In this document: positions 38,985 to 47,862 of the stretch, piece by piece
Numbering within the stretch: position 1 is the stretch's first letter
Layout: each line of letters starts with the position of its first letter
Source of the DNA: JAKFWI01 sp031398975
Lineage (GTDB): Bacteria > Pseudomonadota > Alphaproteobacteria > Caulobacterales > Aquidulcibacteraceae
DNA: 64,000 nt
Assembly (NCBI GenBank): GCA_031398975.1
Contig: JANNOI010000008.1
Location: 62,001-126,000 of the forward strand
Direction of reading: 5' to 3'
Notes under the pieces: model-generated
What the model saw: the letters and a program-made list of their open reading frames with translations, nothing else
What the model was told of the DNA's origin: nothing
Databases searched by the model: none
Program-made: the position numbers and the translations under genes

Positions 38985-39683
38985 ATGTCGGTATGGACAC
39001 GCATCGCGGAAAGGGCCCAGCGCGCCTTTGAGCCGGAGCTCGACGCCCCCGGGGACGGGGAGGCGTGTGCGCCCGCGCCCGGCGATGTGGGCTTCACCGC
39101 GGCGGTGATCGGGCTCGCCGCGAAGATGGCGAAGGTCGATGGCGTGGCCTCCGAGGCGGAATGGGAGGCGGCGGCCCAAGTGTTCCGCCCCCCGCCGGGG
39201 GAGGAGCCGGCGTTCCGGCGCGCCTTCGCGCTCGCCCGCCAGACGGTGCTGGGCTTTGAAAGCTATGCGCGCCGCATCGGCCGGAAGTACCGCGCACGTC
39301 CCTGCCTGCTCGAGGACGTGCTGGACGGGCTGTTCCACATCGCCATGGCCGATGGCGTGGTGACGGGGGGCGAGCTCGCCTATCTGCGCGCCGTGGCCGA
39401 GCATTTCGGCTTCTCCGACCTCGAGTTCCGCCGCATCAAGGCCACCAATCTCGGGCCCGACCCCGGGGACCCCTACGCCGTGCTGGGCCTCTTGCCGGGG
39501 GCCGCCCTCGAGGAATGCCGCAAGGCCTGGCGGCGCCTCGCCGCCGAAAACCACCCCGACAGCATGCGCGCGCGCGGCGCGCCGGCGGAATTCGTGGCCA
39601 TCGCCACCCAGAAGACCGCCTCCATCAACGCCGCCTTCGCCGCCGTGCGGGCCGAGCTTGAGGGGTTGGCGCTTGCGCGGTGA
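38985..39683 (+). CDS. DjlA-like co-chaperone (TerB plus J domain)
   Basis: A 232-residue protein. The middle matches a TerB/DjlA helical domain (LAAKMAKVDGVASEAEWEAA and LFHIAMADGVVTGGEL, each with the acidic DG motif). The C-terminal J domain begins DPYAVLGLLPGAALEECRKA and has the HPD tripeptide in AENHPDSM, so it can stimulate a DnaK-type ATPase. Unlike E. coli DjlA there is no obvious N-terminal membrane anchor. The start at 38985 (MSVWTRI) is a judgement; in-frame ATG at 38973 is also possible. Position before an AmpD-type amidase and rnpB is typical for alphaproteobacteria. Confidence 0.87.
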   Translation: MSVWTRIAERAQRAFEPELDAPGDGEACAPAPGDVGFTAAVIGLAAKMAKVDGVASEAEWEAAAQVFRPPPGEEPAFRRAFALARQTVLGFESYARRIGRKYRARPCLLEDVLDGLFHIAMADGVVTGGELAYLRAVAEHFGFSDLEFRRIKATNLGPDPGDPYAVLGLLPGAALEECRKAWRRLAAENHPDSMRARGAPAEFVAIATQKTASINAAFAAVRAELEGLALAR

Positions 39684-39779
39684 CCTGCGCGATCGTGTGA
39701 GCGCCCGCCCGATGGCAGGCGTGGCCATTGACGGAAGCCGGTCGGCGACAAAGATGAGTAGGGTTCGGGAGTGCTGGAG

Positions 39780-40082
39780 ATGATCGCATCCAATCCGCAA
39801 GGCATGAAGGCCGACCTTAACCACGCCGCCCCGGACCGTGCTCCGGGCGCCGGCCGGTGGGTAGGAGGGCTGTTCCTCAGCGTTTTCGGGGTGCTGATCG
39901 GCCTGGCGGTGGCCGTGGCGGCGACGGCGGCGGCGGTCGTCGGCGTGATCGCGGCTACGGCCTTTGTGGCGCTTCGCCTCGCGTCCAGCCGGTCACGGCT
40001 GCGGTCCGGCCCGCTTCTGCTCGAAGGCCGGCGGACGGCGGACGGCTGGGTGGTGGAAAGCGCCGCGACGCGGACGCCGTAA
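39780..40082 (+). CDS. Small hypothetical membrane protein
   Basis: About 100 residues with one long Ala/Val/Gly-rich hydrophobic stretch (residues about 28-65: WVGGLFLSVFGVLIGLAVAV and onward), likely two closely spaced helices, then a basic tail. No family is recognised. GGGAG lies 7 bases before the ATG at 39780; a GTG at 39771 is an alternative. It sits between the DjlA-like gene and the amidase in the same direction. Confidence 0.65.
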   Translation: MIASNPQGMKADLNHAAPDRAPGAGRWVGGLFLSVFGVLIGLAVAVAATAAAVVGVIAATAFVALRLASSRSRLRSGPLLLEGRRTADGWVVESAATRTP

Positions 40083-40106
40083 AGCCGCGGCGCCGGCCCG
40101 CCCGTC

Positions 40107-40889
40107 ATGGCCATTCTCTGGCGCCCGTCTCCGAATTTCGACGCGCGGACGCGCCCGATTGACCTCGTGATCCTGCACTATACCGGAATGCAGAGCGGGG
40201 CCGCCGCGCTCGCCCGGCTGTGCGACCCCGCCCCCCGCGCCGGCGCGCACCACCACCCCTGGGAGACGCCCCCCGATCCCGACGCGCCGCTCGGCCGCGT
40301 CAGCGCGCATTACCTGGTGCAAGAAGACGGGAAGGTGCTGGCGCTGGTGCAGGAGGAGGCGCGCGCCTGGCACGCCGGCGCTGGCGCCTGGGGGGGGCAA
40401 GCCGCGCTGAATGACCGCTCCATCGGCGTGGAGATCGTCAATGGCGGCCATGATTATGGGCTTCCGCCCTATCCCGACGCCCAGATCGCGTCCGTGATCG
40501 CGCTGCTGCAGGCGATCCTTCCCCGCCATGGCCTGGGGGCCCGCCAGGTCGTAGGCCATTCCGACGTCGCCCCCGAGCGCAAGGCCGATCCGGGCGAGCA
40601 TTTCCCGTGGGCGCGCCTCGCCGAGGCGGGCGTCGCGCTGTGGCCGAGGGGGCCGGTAGCGCCAGGCGGGCCGGTGCTCGCGGCGCCCGGGGCGAGCGGG
40701 GAGCGCGTGCGCGCCCTGCAGGCGGGCTTGGCCGCGTTCGGCTATGGCGTGGGGGAAACCGGCCTTTACGACGCCCCCACGGAGGCGGCGCTGCGCGCCT
40801 TCCAGCGCCGCTTTCGCCCCGCCCGGGTCGATGGCGTGCACGACGGCGAGACCGACGCGATCCTCGCCGATCTCCTAGCCCAGGCCTGA
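40107..40889 (+). CDS. N-acetylmuramoyl-L-alanine amidase with peptidoglycan-binding domain
   Basis: A 260-residue Amidase_2 (AmpD/AmiD) protein. Zinc ligands appear as H24 in VILHYTGM, the His in VVGHSDVAPERKADPGE and the Asp of that motif. The C-terminal 65 residues (VRALQAGLAAFGYGVGETG, then TEAALRAFQRRFRP) are a PG_binding_1 domain. No signal peptide is visible, so a cytoplasmic AmpD-like role in muropeptide recycling is likely, cleaving anhydro-muropeptides. It directly precedes rnpB and the dcw cluster. Confidence 0.9.
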   Translation: MAILWRPSPNFDARTRPIDLVILHYTGMQSGAAALARLCDPAPRAGAHHHPWETPPDPDAPLGRVSAHYLVQEDGKVLALVQEEARAWHAGAGAWGGQAALNDRSIGVEIVNGGHDYGLPPYPDAQIASVIALLQAILPRHGLGARQVVGHSDVAPERKADPGEHFPWARLAEAGVALWPRGPVAPGGPVLAAPGASGERVRALQAGLAAFGYGVGETGLYDAPTEAALRAFQRRFRPARVDGVHDGETDAILADLLAQA

Positions 40890-40943
40890 AACCCCTCGAC
40901 GCCCTCGCCAGCCGCGGAAATGTGCGCGATAAGGCCCGTGATC

Positions 40944-41331
40944 AGCCGGCCGGGCGGCCGCTCTTGCAGGGCTCGAAAGGGCGCAAGGGAGGAAAGTCCG
41001 GGCTCCATGCAGATATGGCGGCGGGTAATTCCCGCCCAGGGCGACCTGAGGGATAGCGCCACAGAGAACAGACCGCCGACGGCGCGCGCGTCGCGTCTTC
41101 GGCAAGGGTGAAACGGTGGGGTAAGAGCCCACCGCCTCGACCGTAAGGAAGAGGGCATGGCAAGCCCCGCCAGGAGCAAGACCGAATAGGGACGCAACGG
41201 AGCAATCCAAGGCGCATCTGCACGCCGCGTCCGGGTGGGTCGCGCGAACCGCGCCGCGAGGCGCGGTCCAGAGGAATGGCCGCCCTTTCCTCCGCCAGGA
41301 GGAAAGACAGAACCCGGCTTACAGGCCGGCT
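40944..41331 (+). ncRNA. rnpB: RNase P RNA (bacterial class A)
   Basis: The catalytic RNA that processes tRNA 5' ends. The terminal helix P1 forms between AGCCGGCC (40944-40951) and GGCCGGCT (41324-41331). The universally conserved core is GAGGAAAGTCCGGGCTCC starting near 40989 and ACAGAACCCGGCTTA near the 3' end, with the AGGGTGAAACGGTGGGGTAA and GCAAGACCGAATAGG segments between them. The size of about 388 nt is usual for alphaproteobacteria. The protein partner rnpA is also in this window. The exact ends are inferred from P1. Confidence 0.95.
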
Positions 41332-41490
41332 GATCGCTTTCCCCGAAAACGCGCCGCGGGAGCGCCTTGGCGCCCTCGCGTCGGGGCGAATCTCGGTGCG
41401 GTCAACAACGCCTCTTCCCATGCAGTGGGGCTTTGGCCCATACTCACCCATGCCGCGCCACACGCCTGCGCGGCGGCCGAGGCTGGCGGC

Positions 41491-41931
41491 ATGTTCATCG
41501 GCACGCACAATGTCGGGGTGGACCAGAAGGGCCGGGTGTCGATCCCGGCGTCCTTCCGCGCGGCCATGAAGGGAGCCGATACCGTGTTCGTGTGGCCTTC
41601 CTATCGCGGGGCGTTCCTGGAGGCGGGGGACCACGCGCTCCTCGACCGCTACCGCCACGCCCTGCAGGCGCGCGGGGAGTTCGACGCCGTGCGCGAGGAT
41701 TTCGAATATTCGATCTTCGCCGAGGCCGAGGCGCTGGAATGCGATTCCACCGGCCGGGTGACCCTGCCCGAACGCCTGCGCACGCATGCGCGGCTCGAGG
41801 GAAAGGCCGCGTTCACCGGCCTATCGGACCGGTTCGAGATATGGAGCCCGCCGCTGCTCGAGGCGCGGGTGGCCGCGGCCCGGGACAAGGCCGCCGAAGG
41901 GCGCGCGCTGCTGCGGAGGGCCGGGCCATGA
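41491..41931 (+). CDS. mraZ: Transcriptional regulator MraZ
   Basis: A 146-residue AbrB-fold regulator at the head of the dcw operon. Two SpoVT/AbrB-like repeats are seen: VDQKGRVSIPASFRAAM and the second around CDSTGRVTLPERLR. The start at 41491 (MFIGTHNV) has GAGG 8 bases upstream; the upstream in-frame extension is rejected because the fold begins here. MraZ usually represses its own promoter by binding TGGG-type repeats; I could not identify these convincingly in the 160 bp after rnpB. The stop overlaps the rsmH start. Confidence 0.93.
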   Translation: MFIGTHNVGVDQKGRVSIPASFRAAMKGADTVFVWPSYRGAFLEAGDHALLDRYRHALQARGEFDAVREDFEYSIFAEAEALECDSTGRVTLPERLRTHARLEGKAAFTGLSDRFEIWSPPLLEARVAAARDKAAEGRALLRRAGP

Positions 41932-42971
41932 CCGAGGAGCCCAGGACGCAGGAGCCCAGGATGCAGGAGCTGGGAGCCCACGCGCCGGTGCTGCTGCAGG
42001 AGGCGGTGGACGCGCTGGCGGTGAAGGAGGGCGGCTTCTATGTCGACGCCACGTTCGGCGGCGGCGGCTACGCCCGCGAGATCCTCACGCGCGCGCGCTG
42101 CCGGCTGGTAGGGCTCGACCGCGATCCCGAGGCGGTGGCGCGCGGGCGAGAGCTCGAGGAGATGTTTCCCGAGAATTTCCGCATGCTCGAAGGCCGGTTC
42201 GGGGAGATGGAGCTGCTCGTGGGCACCCAGCTTGACGGCGTGGCCATGGATCTAGGCGTCTCCTCCTACCAGTTCGACACCCCTGAGCGCGGCTTCTCCT
42301 TCCGCTTCGACGCCCCCCTCGACATGCGCATGGGCGCGGACGGCCCGGACGCGGCCGACGCGGTGAACGCCCTGTCCGAGCAGGCGCTGGCGGACGTGCT
42401 CTACCATTTCGGCGAGGAGAGCGAGGCGCGCCGCATCGCGCGTGTGCTGGTGCAGGAGCGGGCGCGCGCGCCCATCACCCGGACCCTGCACTTGGCGGAG
42501 ATGGTGGAGCGGGCGGTGGGCGGGCGGCGCGGGGCGCGCATCCATCCCGCCACACAGACTTTCCAGGCCCTGCGCATCCTGGTGAACGACGAGCTGGGCG
42601 AGTTGGCGCGTGCGCTCGGCGCCGCGGAATCGCTGTTGCGTCCGGGCGGGCGGCTGGCGGTGGTGTCGTTCCATTCTCTGGAGGACCGACTCGTGAAAAA
42701 CTTTCTCCTCGAGCGCAGCGGCCTGCGCGACGGGGGATCGCGACACATGCCGGAGAAAACGGGTCCCGACCCGACCTTCACGCTTGCCGTACGCAAGGGC
42801 GCGCCGCCCTCCGAGGCCGAGGTGAGCGCCAATCCGCGGGCGCGTTCTGCGCATCTGCGCTGGGCCGAGCGGACGCGCGCCCCCGCGCTGGGCGCAGCGA
42901 CCGGAGAGGCGCTGGCCGCGCGCGCGGTAAAGGAATGGGAAGCCTTGGGCGGAACCCGGGGCCGCGGATGA
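41928..42971 (+). CDS. rsmH: 16S rRNA (cytosine(1402)-N4)-methyltransferase
   Basis: A 347-residue methyltransferase (MraW). The SAM motif is YVDATFGGGGYAREIL; family signatures include MDLGVSSYQFDTPERGFSF, ADVLYHFGEESEARRIA, and VVSFHSLEDRLVKNFL. The N-terminus has about 12 extra charged residues before APVLLQEAV; an in-frame ATG at codon 11 could be the true start. It overlaps mraZ by ATGA and ftsL likewise. Confidence 0.95.
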   Translation: MTEEPRTQEPRMQELGAHAPVLLQEAVDALAVKEGGFYVDATFGGGGYAREILTRARCRLVGLDRDPEAVARGRELEEMFPENFRMLEGRFGEMELLVGTQLDGVAMDLGVSSYQFDTPERGFSFRFDAPLDMRMGADGPDAADAVNALSEQALADVLYHFGEESEARRIARVLVQERARAPITRTLHLAEMVERAVGGRRGARIHPATQTFQALRILVNDELGELARALGAAESLLRPGGRLAVVSFHSLEDRLVKNFLLERSGLRDGGSRHMPEKTGPDPTFTLAVRKGAPPSEAEVSANPRARSAHLRWAERTRAPALGAATGEALAARAVKEWEALGGTRGRG

Positions 42972-43276
42972 GCCGGATGTTCAACGCCCTGGCCGCGGCG
43001 GTGGCGCTGCTGCTGGCGGTGGGGCTCTACAAGTCCAAGACCGAAGCCGACGCCGCGCGCGCCAATGTCGCGCGTCTGCACGCCGAGGTCGCCGCCGCGG
43101 CGGACGAGATCCGGCTGCTGAAGGCGGAGGTGGCGCACCTGGAAAGCCCCGCGCGCATCGAGGCGCTGGCGCGCGCCAAGCTCGGCCTCGCGCCCGCCGC
43201 CCTCTCCCAGCACCGCACCCTCGACCATTTGGAGCGGGCGCTGCCCCCGCCCGAGGAGAAGGGGCCGCGCCAATGA
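42968..43276 (+). CDS. ftsL: Cell division protein FtsL
   Basis: A 102-residue bitopic protein: one N-terminal helix (FNALAAAVALLLAVGLYKSK) and a periplasmic coiled coil (ARLHAEVAAAADEIRLLKAEV) ending ARIEALARAKLGLAPA, as in alphaproteobacterial FtsL. With FtsB and FtsQ it activates septal peptidoglycan synthesis by FtsWI. Sequence conservation is low in this family, so size, topology and position between rsmH and ftsI support the call. It overlaps the rsmH stop. Confidence 0.88.
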   Translation: MSRMFNALAAAVALLLAVGLYKSKTEADAARANVARLHAEVAAAADEIRLLKAEVAHLESPARIEALARAKLGLAPAALSQHRTLDHLERALPPPEEKGPRQ

Positions 43277-43286
43277 CGGCGGCCCG

Positions 43287-44963
43287 GTGAAGGCCTATTC
43301 CGCCCCGCGAGAGTTTGAGGGCGGCGCGCAGGGCGAGGCCTCTGGGTGGCGCGCGGTGACCGAGGCGGCGCCGGCGCGGCGGCGCCTGCGTGCGGTGGCT
43401 TTGGGCTTTATGGCGGCGTTTTTGGTGCTGGGCGGACGCGCCTTTCAGCTTGCGCTCGAGGGCGATCGCGGCGGCGGGCCCGCGGCGGACGCGGCCGCCC
43501 TCATCCGGCGCGCCGACCTGACCGACCGCCACGGCGCCTTGCTCGCGGTGACCGCCCCGAGCTTCACCCTATACGCCCGCCCGGGGGACGTCCTCGATCC
43601 CGCCGGCGCCGCGCGCCTCCTGGCGCAGACCTTCCCGGACCTGCCGCAGGAGAGGCTGGCCCGCCGGCTCCAGTCCAGGGCCGATACGGTCCTGCTCCGG
43701 CGGGGGCTCACGGAGCGGCAAAAGGGCGAGGTTTTGGAGCTTGGGCTGGCGGGGCTTCGGTTCGAGGACGCCGCGCGCCGCGTCTATCCGCAGGGGCGGA
43801 TGGGCGCGCATGCGCTCGGGGGCGTGGGCGCCCGCCAGGAGGGCGTGGCGGGGGTGGAGCGCGCGCTCGACGCCCGCATCCGGCGCGCGGGCGCGTCCGG
43901 GCGGACGGTGCGTTTGTCGCTCGATGTGCGCGCGCAATACGTGCTGGAGCAGGAATTGGCCCGCGCGGTGGCCGCGTCCAAGGCCGCCGGCGGCGCCGCG
44001 ATCGCGCTCGACGGGCGCACCGGCGAGGTGCTGGCGCTGGCCTCGGCCCCCGATTTCGACCCCAACGATCCTCCCGCCTTCGAGGATCCCCGCCGGCTGA
44101 ACCGCGCCGTCGGCGGGGTGTACGAGATGGGCTCGGTGCTGAAGCCGTTCACCCTCGCCATGGGGCTCGATGCGGGCGTGATCGATCTCGACGCGCGGTT
44201 CGAGCCCGCGCCCTTGCGCCTAGGCGAGACCGAGATCGCCGATCGCCACCCCTTCGACCGCGCCTTCACTCTGAGCGAGGGCCTGCAGCGCTCCTCCAAC
44301 ACCATGGCCGCGCGGGTGGCGCTGGCGGTGGGCGCGGATGCGCAGCGCGCCGCCCTCGCCAAGCTTGGCCTGTTCGAGCGCGCGAGCGTGGAGGCGCCGG
44401 AGCGCGCGCGCCCGCTCGTTCCGAGCGACAAGGGACGCGTCACCACCGCGGTGCTGGGCTATGGGTACGGGCTCTCCGTCTCCGTCGCCGCCCTGGCGGG
44501 CGCCTATACCGTGTTCGCCAATGAGGGCGCGCGCGTCGCCCCGACGCTTCTGGCCCGGGAGCGCGGGGATGCGATCGCGCGGACGGTGGTGTTCACGCCG
44601 GAGACCACGCGCGCGGTGCTCGCGATGATGCGGCAGGCGGTGCGCCAGGGCACGGGCCTCAAGGCCGAAATCCCCGGGCTCGACATCGCCGGCAAGACCG
44701 GATCGGCGGAGAAGCACCAAGTGGGCGGATATGCGCCGCATAAGCTGTTGTCCTGCTTCGCCGCTATATTCCCCGCCGCCGATCCCCGCTATGTGCTGAT
44801 TTTGGCGTTGGACGAGCCGGACGCGTCGATCGAGGGCCAAGGCACGGGCGGGGCGGTGGCGGCGCCCGCGGCTGGCCGCGCCATCGCGCGCATGGCGCCG
44901 CTCTTGGGTCTCGCGCCGGAAGAGGTAGCACCTATGGACGATCGAGCCGGAACCCGCCCGTGA
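43287..44963 (+). CDS. ftsI: Penicillin-binding protein 3 / FtsI transpeptidase
   Basis: A 558-residue septal transpeptidase. One N-terminal membrane helix (about 34-56), a pedestal domain, and a penicillin-binding domain with S283-V-L-K286 in YEMGSVLKPF, SSN in QRSSNTMAA, and the KTG motif in IAGKTGSAEKH. The residue preceding the active-site Gly-Ser is Met instead of the common Pro. GTG start at 43287. It pairs with FtsW downstream. Its 3' end overlaps the murE start by 4 bases. Confidence 0.96.
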   Translation: MKAYSAPREFEGGAQGEASGWRAVTEAAPARRRLRAVALGFMAAFLVLGGRAFQLALEGDRGGGPAADAAALIRRADLTDRHGALLAVTAPSFTLYARPGDVLDPAGAARLLAQTFPDLPQERLARRLQSRADTVLLRRGLTERQKGEVLELGLAGLRFEDAARRVYPQGRMGAHALGGVGARQEGVAGVERALDARIRRAGASGRTVRLSLDVRAQYVLEQELARAVAASKAAGGAAIALDGRTGEVLALASAPDFDPNDPPAFEDPRRLNRAVGGVYEMGSVLKPFTLAMGLDAGVIDLDARFEPAPLRLGETEIADRHPFDRAFTLSEGLQRSSNTMAARVALAVGADAQRAALAKLGLFERASVEAPERARPLVPSDKGRVTTAVLGYGYGLSVSVAALAGAYTVFANEGARVAPTLLARERGDAIARTVVFTPETTRAVLAMMRQAVRQGTGLKAEIPGLDIAGKTGSAEKHQVGGYAPHKLLSCFAAIFPAADPRYVLILALDEPDASIEGQGTGGAVAAPAAGRAIARMAPLLGLAPEEVAPMDDRAGTRP

Positions 44964-46426
44964 CGCTTGAAGAGCTTTTTCCAGAACACGTCCCAGCCGG
45001 CGCCCCGCCGATCGTCATCGCCGGCCTCACGGCCGATAGCCGGCGCGTGGCGCCGGGCTTCGTGTTCGCGGCGCTGCGGGGCGTGGCCGCGCACGGGCGG
45101 GACTTCGTGGGCCAGGCGCGCGCGCGCGGGGCCGTGGCGGTGCTGTCGGGCGGCGATCTGGCCGGCGATCCCGGGATGACGCACGTGGTCGCGCCCGATC
45201 CCCGCCGCGCGTTCGCCCACGCGGCTGCGCGCTTTTATCCCCGTGCGCCGGAGACGATCGTCGCCGTCACCGGCACCAATGGCAAAAGCTCCACCGTCGA
45301 TTTCCTCCGCCAGATCTGGACGCATCTCGATTTGCGCGCCGCGAGCCTCGGCACGCTCGGCGCGATCGGGCCGGCCGGCCTGGGCGATGGCGGCGTGCTG
45401 GATCTCGGCCACACCACGCCCGATCCGGTGGCCATCCATGACACGCTGCAAAAGCTCGCCGATGCGGGCGTGACCCACGCCGCGATGGAGGCTTCGAGCC
45501 ACGGCCTGGACCAGGCCCGCCTGGACGGGGTGAAGCTCGCCGCCGGCGCGTTCACCAATTTGACTCAAGACCACCTCGATTACCACGCCACGATGGAGGC
45601 GTATCGCGACGCCAAGCTGCGCCTGTGGCGGCTTCTGCCCGCCGGCGCGCCCGCGATCGTCAACGCCGATGCGACCGAGGCCGCCGTGTTCGAGGCGCAG
45701 GCGCTCCAGCAGGGTCTTGCGCTCTATACCTGCGGCTGGCGCGCGGACGCCGCGCACGGGTTGAAGATCGTCGAGATCCAGCCGCGCCCGAACGGGCAGA
45801 TGCTGCAGCTGCGCTGGCGCGGCGAGGAGGGCGAGGTTTCGCTGCCGCTGATCGGGGAGTTCCAGGCGCTGAACGCGGTGACCGCCGCGGCGCTGGCGCT
45901 CGCGCTGGGCGGGGATAGAGAAGCGGTGTTCGCGGCGATGGAAAAGCTGAAGCCCGTCAAGGGCCGCATCGAGCATGTCGGAGCGACCGCGGCGGGCGCG
46001 CACGTGTTCGTCGATTACGCCCACACTCCGGCCGGGCTCGACGTGCTGCTGCGCGCTGCGCGCCCGCATGCGCCGGGCCGGATCGTGCTGGTGTTCGGCT
46101 GCGGCGGAGACCGCGACCGCGCCAAGCGCCCCCTGATGGGCGCCGCGGCCGTCAAGCACGCCGACATCGTGATCGTCACCGACGACAACCCCCGCTCCGA
46201 AGACCCCGCCGCGATCCGCAAGGCCGTGCTCGCCGCCGCCCCCGGCGCCCAGGAGATCGGCGATCGGCGCGAGGCGATCCGTGCGGCGGTGGGCCTCCTG
46301 CGCCCAGGGGACGCGCTGCTGATCGCCGGCAAGGGCCACGAGACGGGCCAGATCATCCAGGGCGTGGCGCACCCGTTTTCGGATCAGGACGAGGCGCGCG
46401 CCGCGCTGGGGATCGCCGATGCGTGA
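44960..46426 (+). CDS. murE: UDP-MurNAc-L-Ala-D-Glu:meso-diaminopimelate ligase
   Basis: A 488-residue Mur ligase. The ATP loop is VTGTNGKSSTVDF, the carbamoylated-lysine region follows TNLTQDHLDYHATMEAYRDA, and DNPRSEDP is the meso-DAP recognition motif, indicating meso-DAP peptidoglycan. GTG start overlapping ftsI. It adds the third stem-peptide residue in the cytoplasm. Confidence 0.96.
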   Translation: MTLEELFPEHVPAGAPPIVIAGLTADSRRVAPGFVFAALRGVAAHGRDFVGQARARGAVAVLSGGDLAGDPGMTHVVAPDPRRAFAHAAARFYPRAPETIVAVTGTNGKSSTVDFLRQIWTHLDLRAASLGTLGAIGPAGLGDGGVLDLGHTTPDPVAIHDTLQKLADAGVTHAAMEASSHGLDQARLDGVKLAAGAFTNLTQDHLDYHATMEAYRDAKLRLWRLLPAGAPAIVNADATEAAVFEAQALQQGLALYTCGWRADAAHGLKIVEIQPRPNGQMLQLRWRGEEGEVSLPLIGEFQALNAVTAAALALALGGDREAVFAAMEKLKPVKGRIEHVGATAAGAHVFVDYAHTPAGLDVLLRAARPHAPGRIVLVFGCGGDRDRAKRPLMGAAAVKHADIVIVTDDNPRSEDPAAIRKAVLAAAPGAQEIGDRREAIRAAVGLLRPGDALLIAGKGHETGQIIQGVAHPFSDQDEARAALGIADA

Positions 46427-47819
46427 GGGAGAAATCGCCAAGACATTGTGGACCGCCGAGGACGCGGCCGAGGCCACCGGCGGGCGCCTGGTCGGGGCCG
46501 ATTCCTGGATCGCCACCGGCGTCTCCATCGACACCCGCACGCTGCAGCGCGGCGAGATGTTCGTCGCCCTGACCGACCAGCGCGACGGGCACGATTTCGT
46601 CGCCGACGCGTTCGCGCGTGGGGCGGGGGCGGCGCTGGTGAGCCGTCTGGACGCGAGCGATGGGCCCCGCCTCCTGGTGGGGGACGTGCCGGAGGCCTTG
46701 CGCGCGCTGGCGCGGGGCGCGCGTGCGCGGAGTTCCGCCATCCGCATCGCGGTGACCGGCTCGGTCGGCAAGACGAGCGTCAAGGAGGCGCTGGCGCACA
46801 TCTTGTCCGTGGGCGGACGAACCCACGCCGCCGCCAAGAGCTTCAACAACCATTGGGGCGTGCCCCTGACGCTGGCGCGCATGGCCCCCGAAGCCCGCTA
46901 CGGCGTGTTCGAGATCGGCATGAGCAATCCGGGCGAGATCGCCCCGCTCGCCGCGCTCGTCGCGCCCCACGTGGCGCTGATCACCACCATCGCGCCGGTG
47001 CATCTTGAAGGCCTGGGCAGCCTCGAGGCCATCGCGCGGGAGAAGGCTTCGATCTATTCCGCCATGGCCCCGGGCGGGACGGCGCTGGTTCCGGGCGATG
47101 CTCCGCATGCGGACATTCTACTGGCGCAGGCCAAGGCCTCGGGCGCGCGCGTGCTGCGTTTCGGGACGGAGGCGGGCGCGGAGCTGCGGCTGGTGTCCTC
47201 CCGCTTCGACGCCGCGGGCGTGGAGATCGAGGTCTCGCTCGAGGGCCGCCCCGTTCATGCGCGGGTGGGCGCGCCGGGGCGGCCTTGGGCCTATAATGGC
47301 TTGGCCGCGCTGGCGGCGGCCTATGCGGCGGGCGCCGATATCGACGCCGCGGCTGCGGCGCTGGCGAGCCTTTCCCCCGCCGAGGGGCGCGGGCGTGTGC
47401 GCGCGATTGCTGCCCCGTTCGGGGAATTCACGCTGGTGGACGACGCCTATAATGCGAGCCCCGTCTCGGTCGCCGCCGCGCTCGAAACGCTGGCCACGCG
47501 CCCGGGAACGCGGCGGATCGCCGCGCTGGGGGACATGCTCGAACTCGGCCCCGAGGCGCGGGCCTTCCATGCGGGCGTGGCGCAGGACGTGGAGCGGGCG
47601 GGCGTCGACCTTGTGTTCTGCGCCGGGCCGCTGATGGGCGCGCTCTACGAGGCGTTGGCGCCGGCGCGCCGGGGCGGGCGGGCCGATAGCGCGGATGCGC
47701 TGATCCCGCTGCTGACGCAGGCGCTGCAGCCGGGCGACGTGGTGCTGGTCAAGGGCTCCAACGGCGCCCGTATGAGCCGCGTCGTGGACGCGCTCGCCCG
47801 CCTGGGCCAAGCACACTAA
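46419..47819 (+). CDS. murF: UDP-MurNAc-tripeptide:D-Ala-D-Ala ligase
   Basis: A 466-residue Mur ligase with ATP loop AVTGSVGKTSVKEAL, FNNHWGVPLTLARM, FEIGMSNPGEIAPL, the motif VDDAYNASPVSVAAAL and VLVKGSNGARMSRVV. These features separate MurF from other Mur ligases. It adds D-Ala-D-Ala to complete the pentapeptide precursor. Overlaps murE by 8 bp; 43 bp separate it from mraY. Confidence 0.96.
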   Translation: MREGEIAKTLWTAEDAAEATGGRLVGADSWIATGVSIDTRTLQRGEMFVALTDQRDGHDFVADAFARGAGAALVSRLDASDGPRLLVGDVPEALRALARGARARSSAIRIAVTGSVGKTSVKEALAHILSVGGRTHAAAKSFNNHWGVPLTLARMAPEARYGVFEIGMSNPGEIAPLAALVAPHVALITTIAPVHLEGLGSLEAIAREKASIYSAMAPGGTALVPGDAPHADILLAQAKASGARVLRFGTEAGAELRLVSSRFDAAGVEIEVSLEGRPVHARVGAPGRPWAYNGLAALAAAYAAGADIDAAAAALASLSPAEGRGRVRAIAAPFGEFTLVDDAYNASPVSVAAALETLATRPGTRRIAALGDMLELGPEARAFHAGVAQDVERAGVDLVFCAGPLMGALYEALAPARRGGRADSADALIPLLTQALQPGDVVLVKGSNGARMSRVVDALARLGQAH

Positions 47820-47862
47820 AGGCTCTAAGACGCGGCCGTTGGCGCGTGAGGGAGGAAAATCC

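Noticed and set aside
41332..41490. MraZ-binding boxes upstream of mraZ
   Set aside because: One GTGGGG and one inverted TGGGT are present but not the regularly spaced direct repeats expected, so no operator is called.
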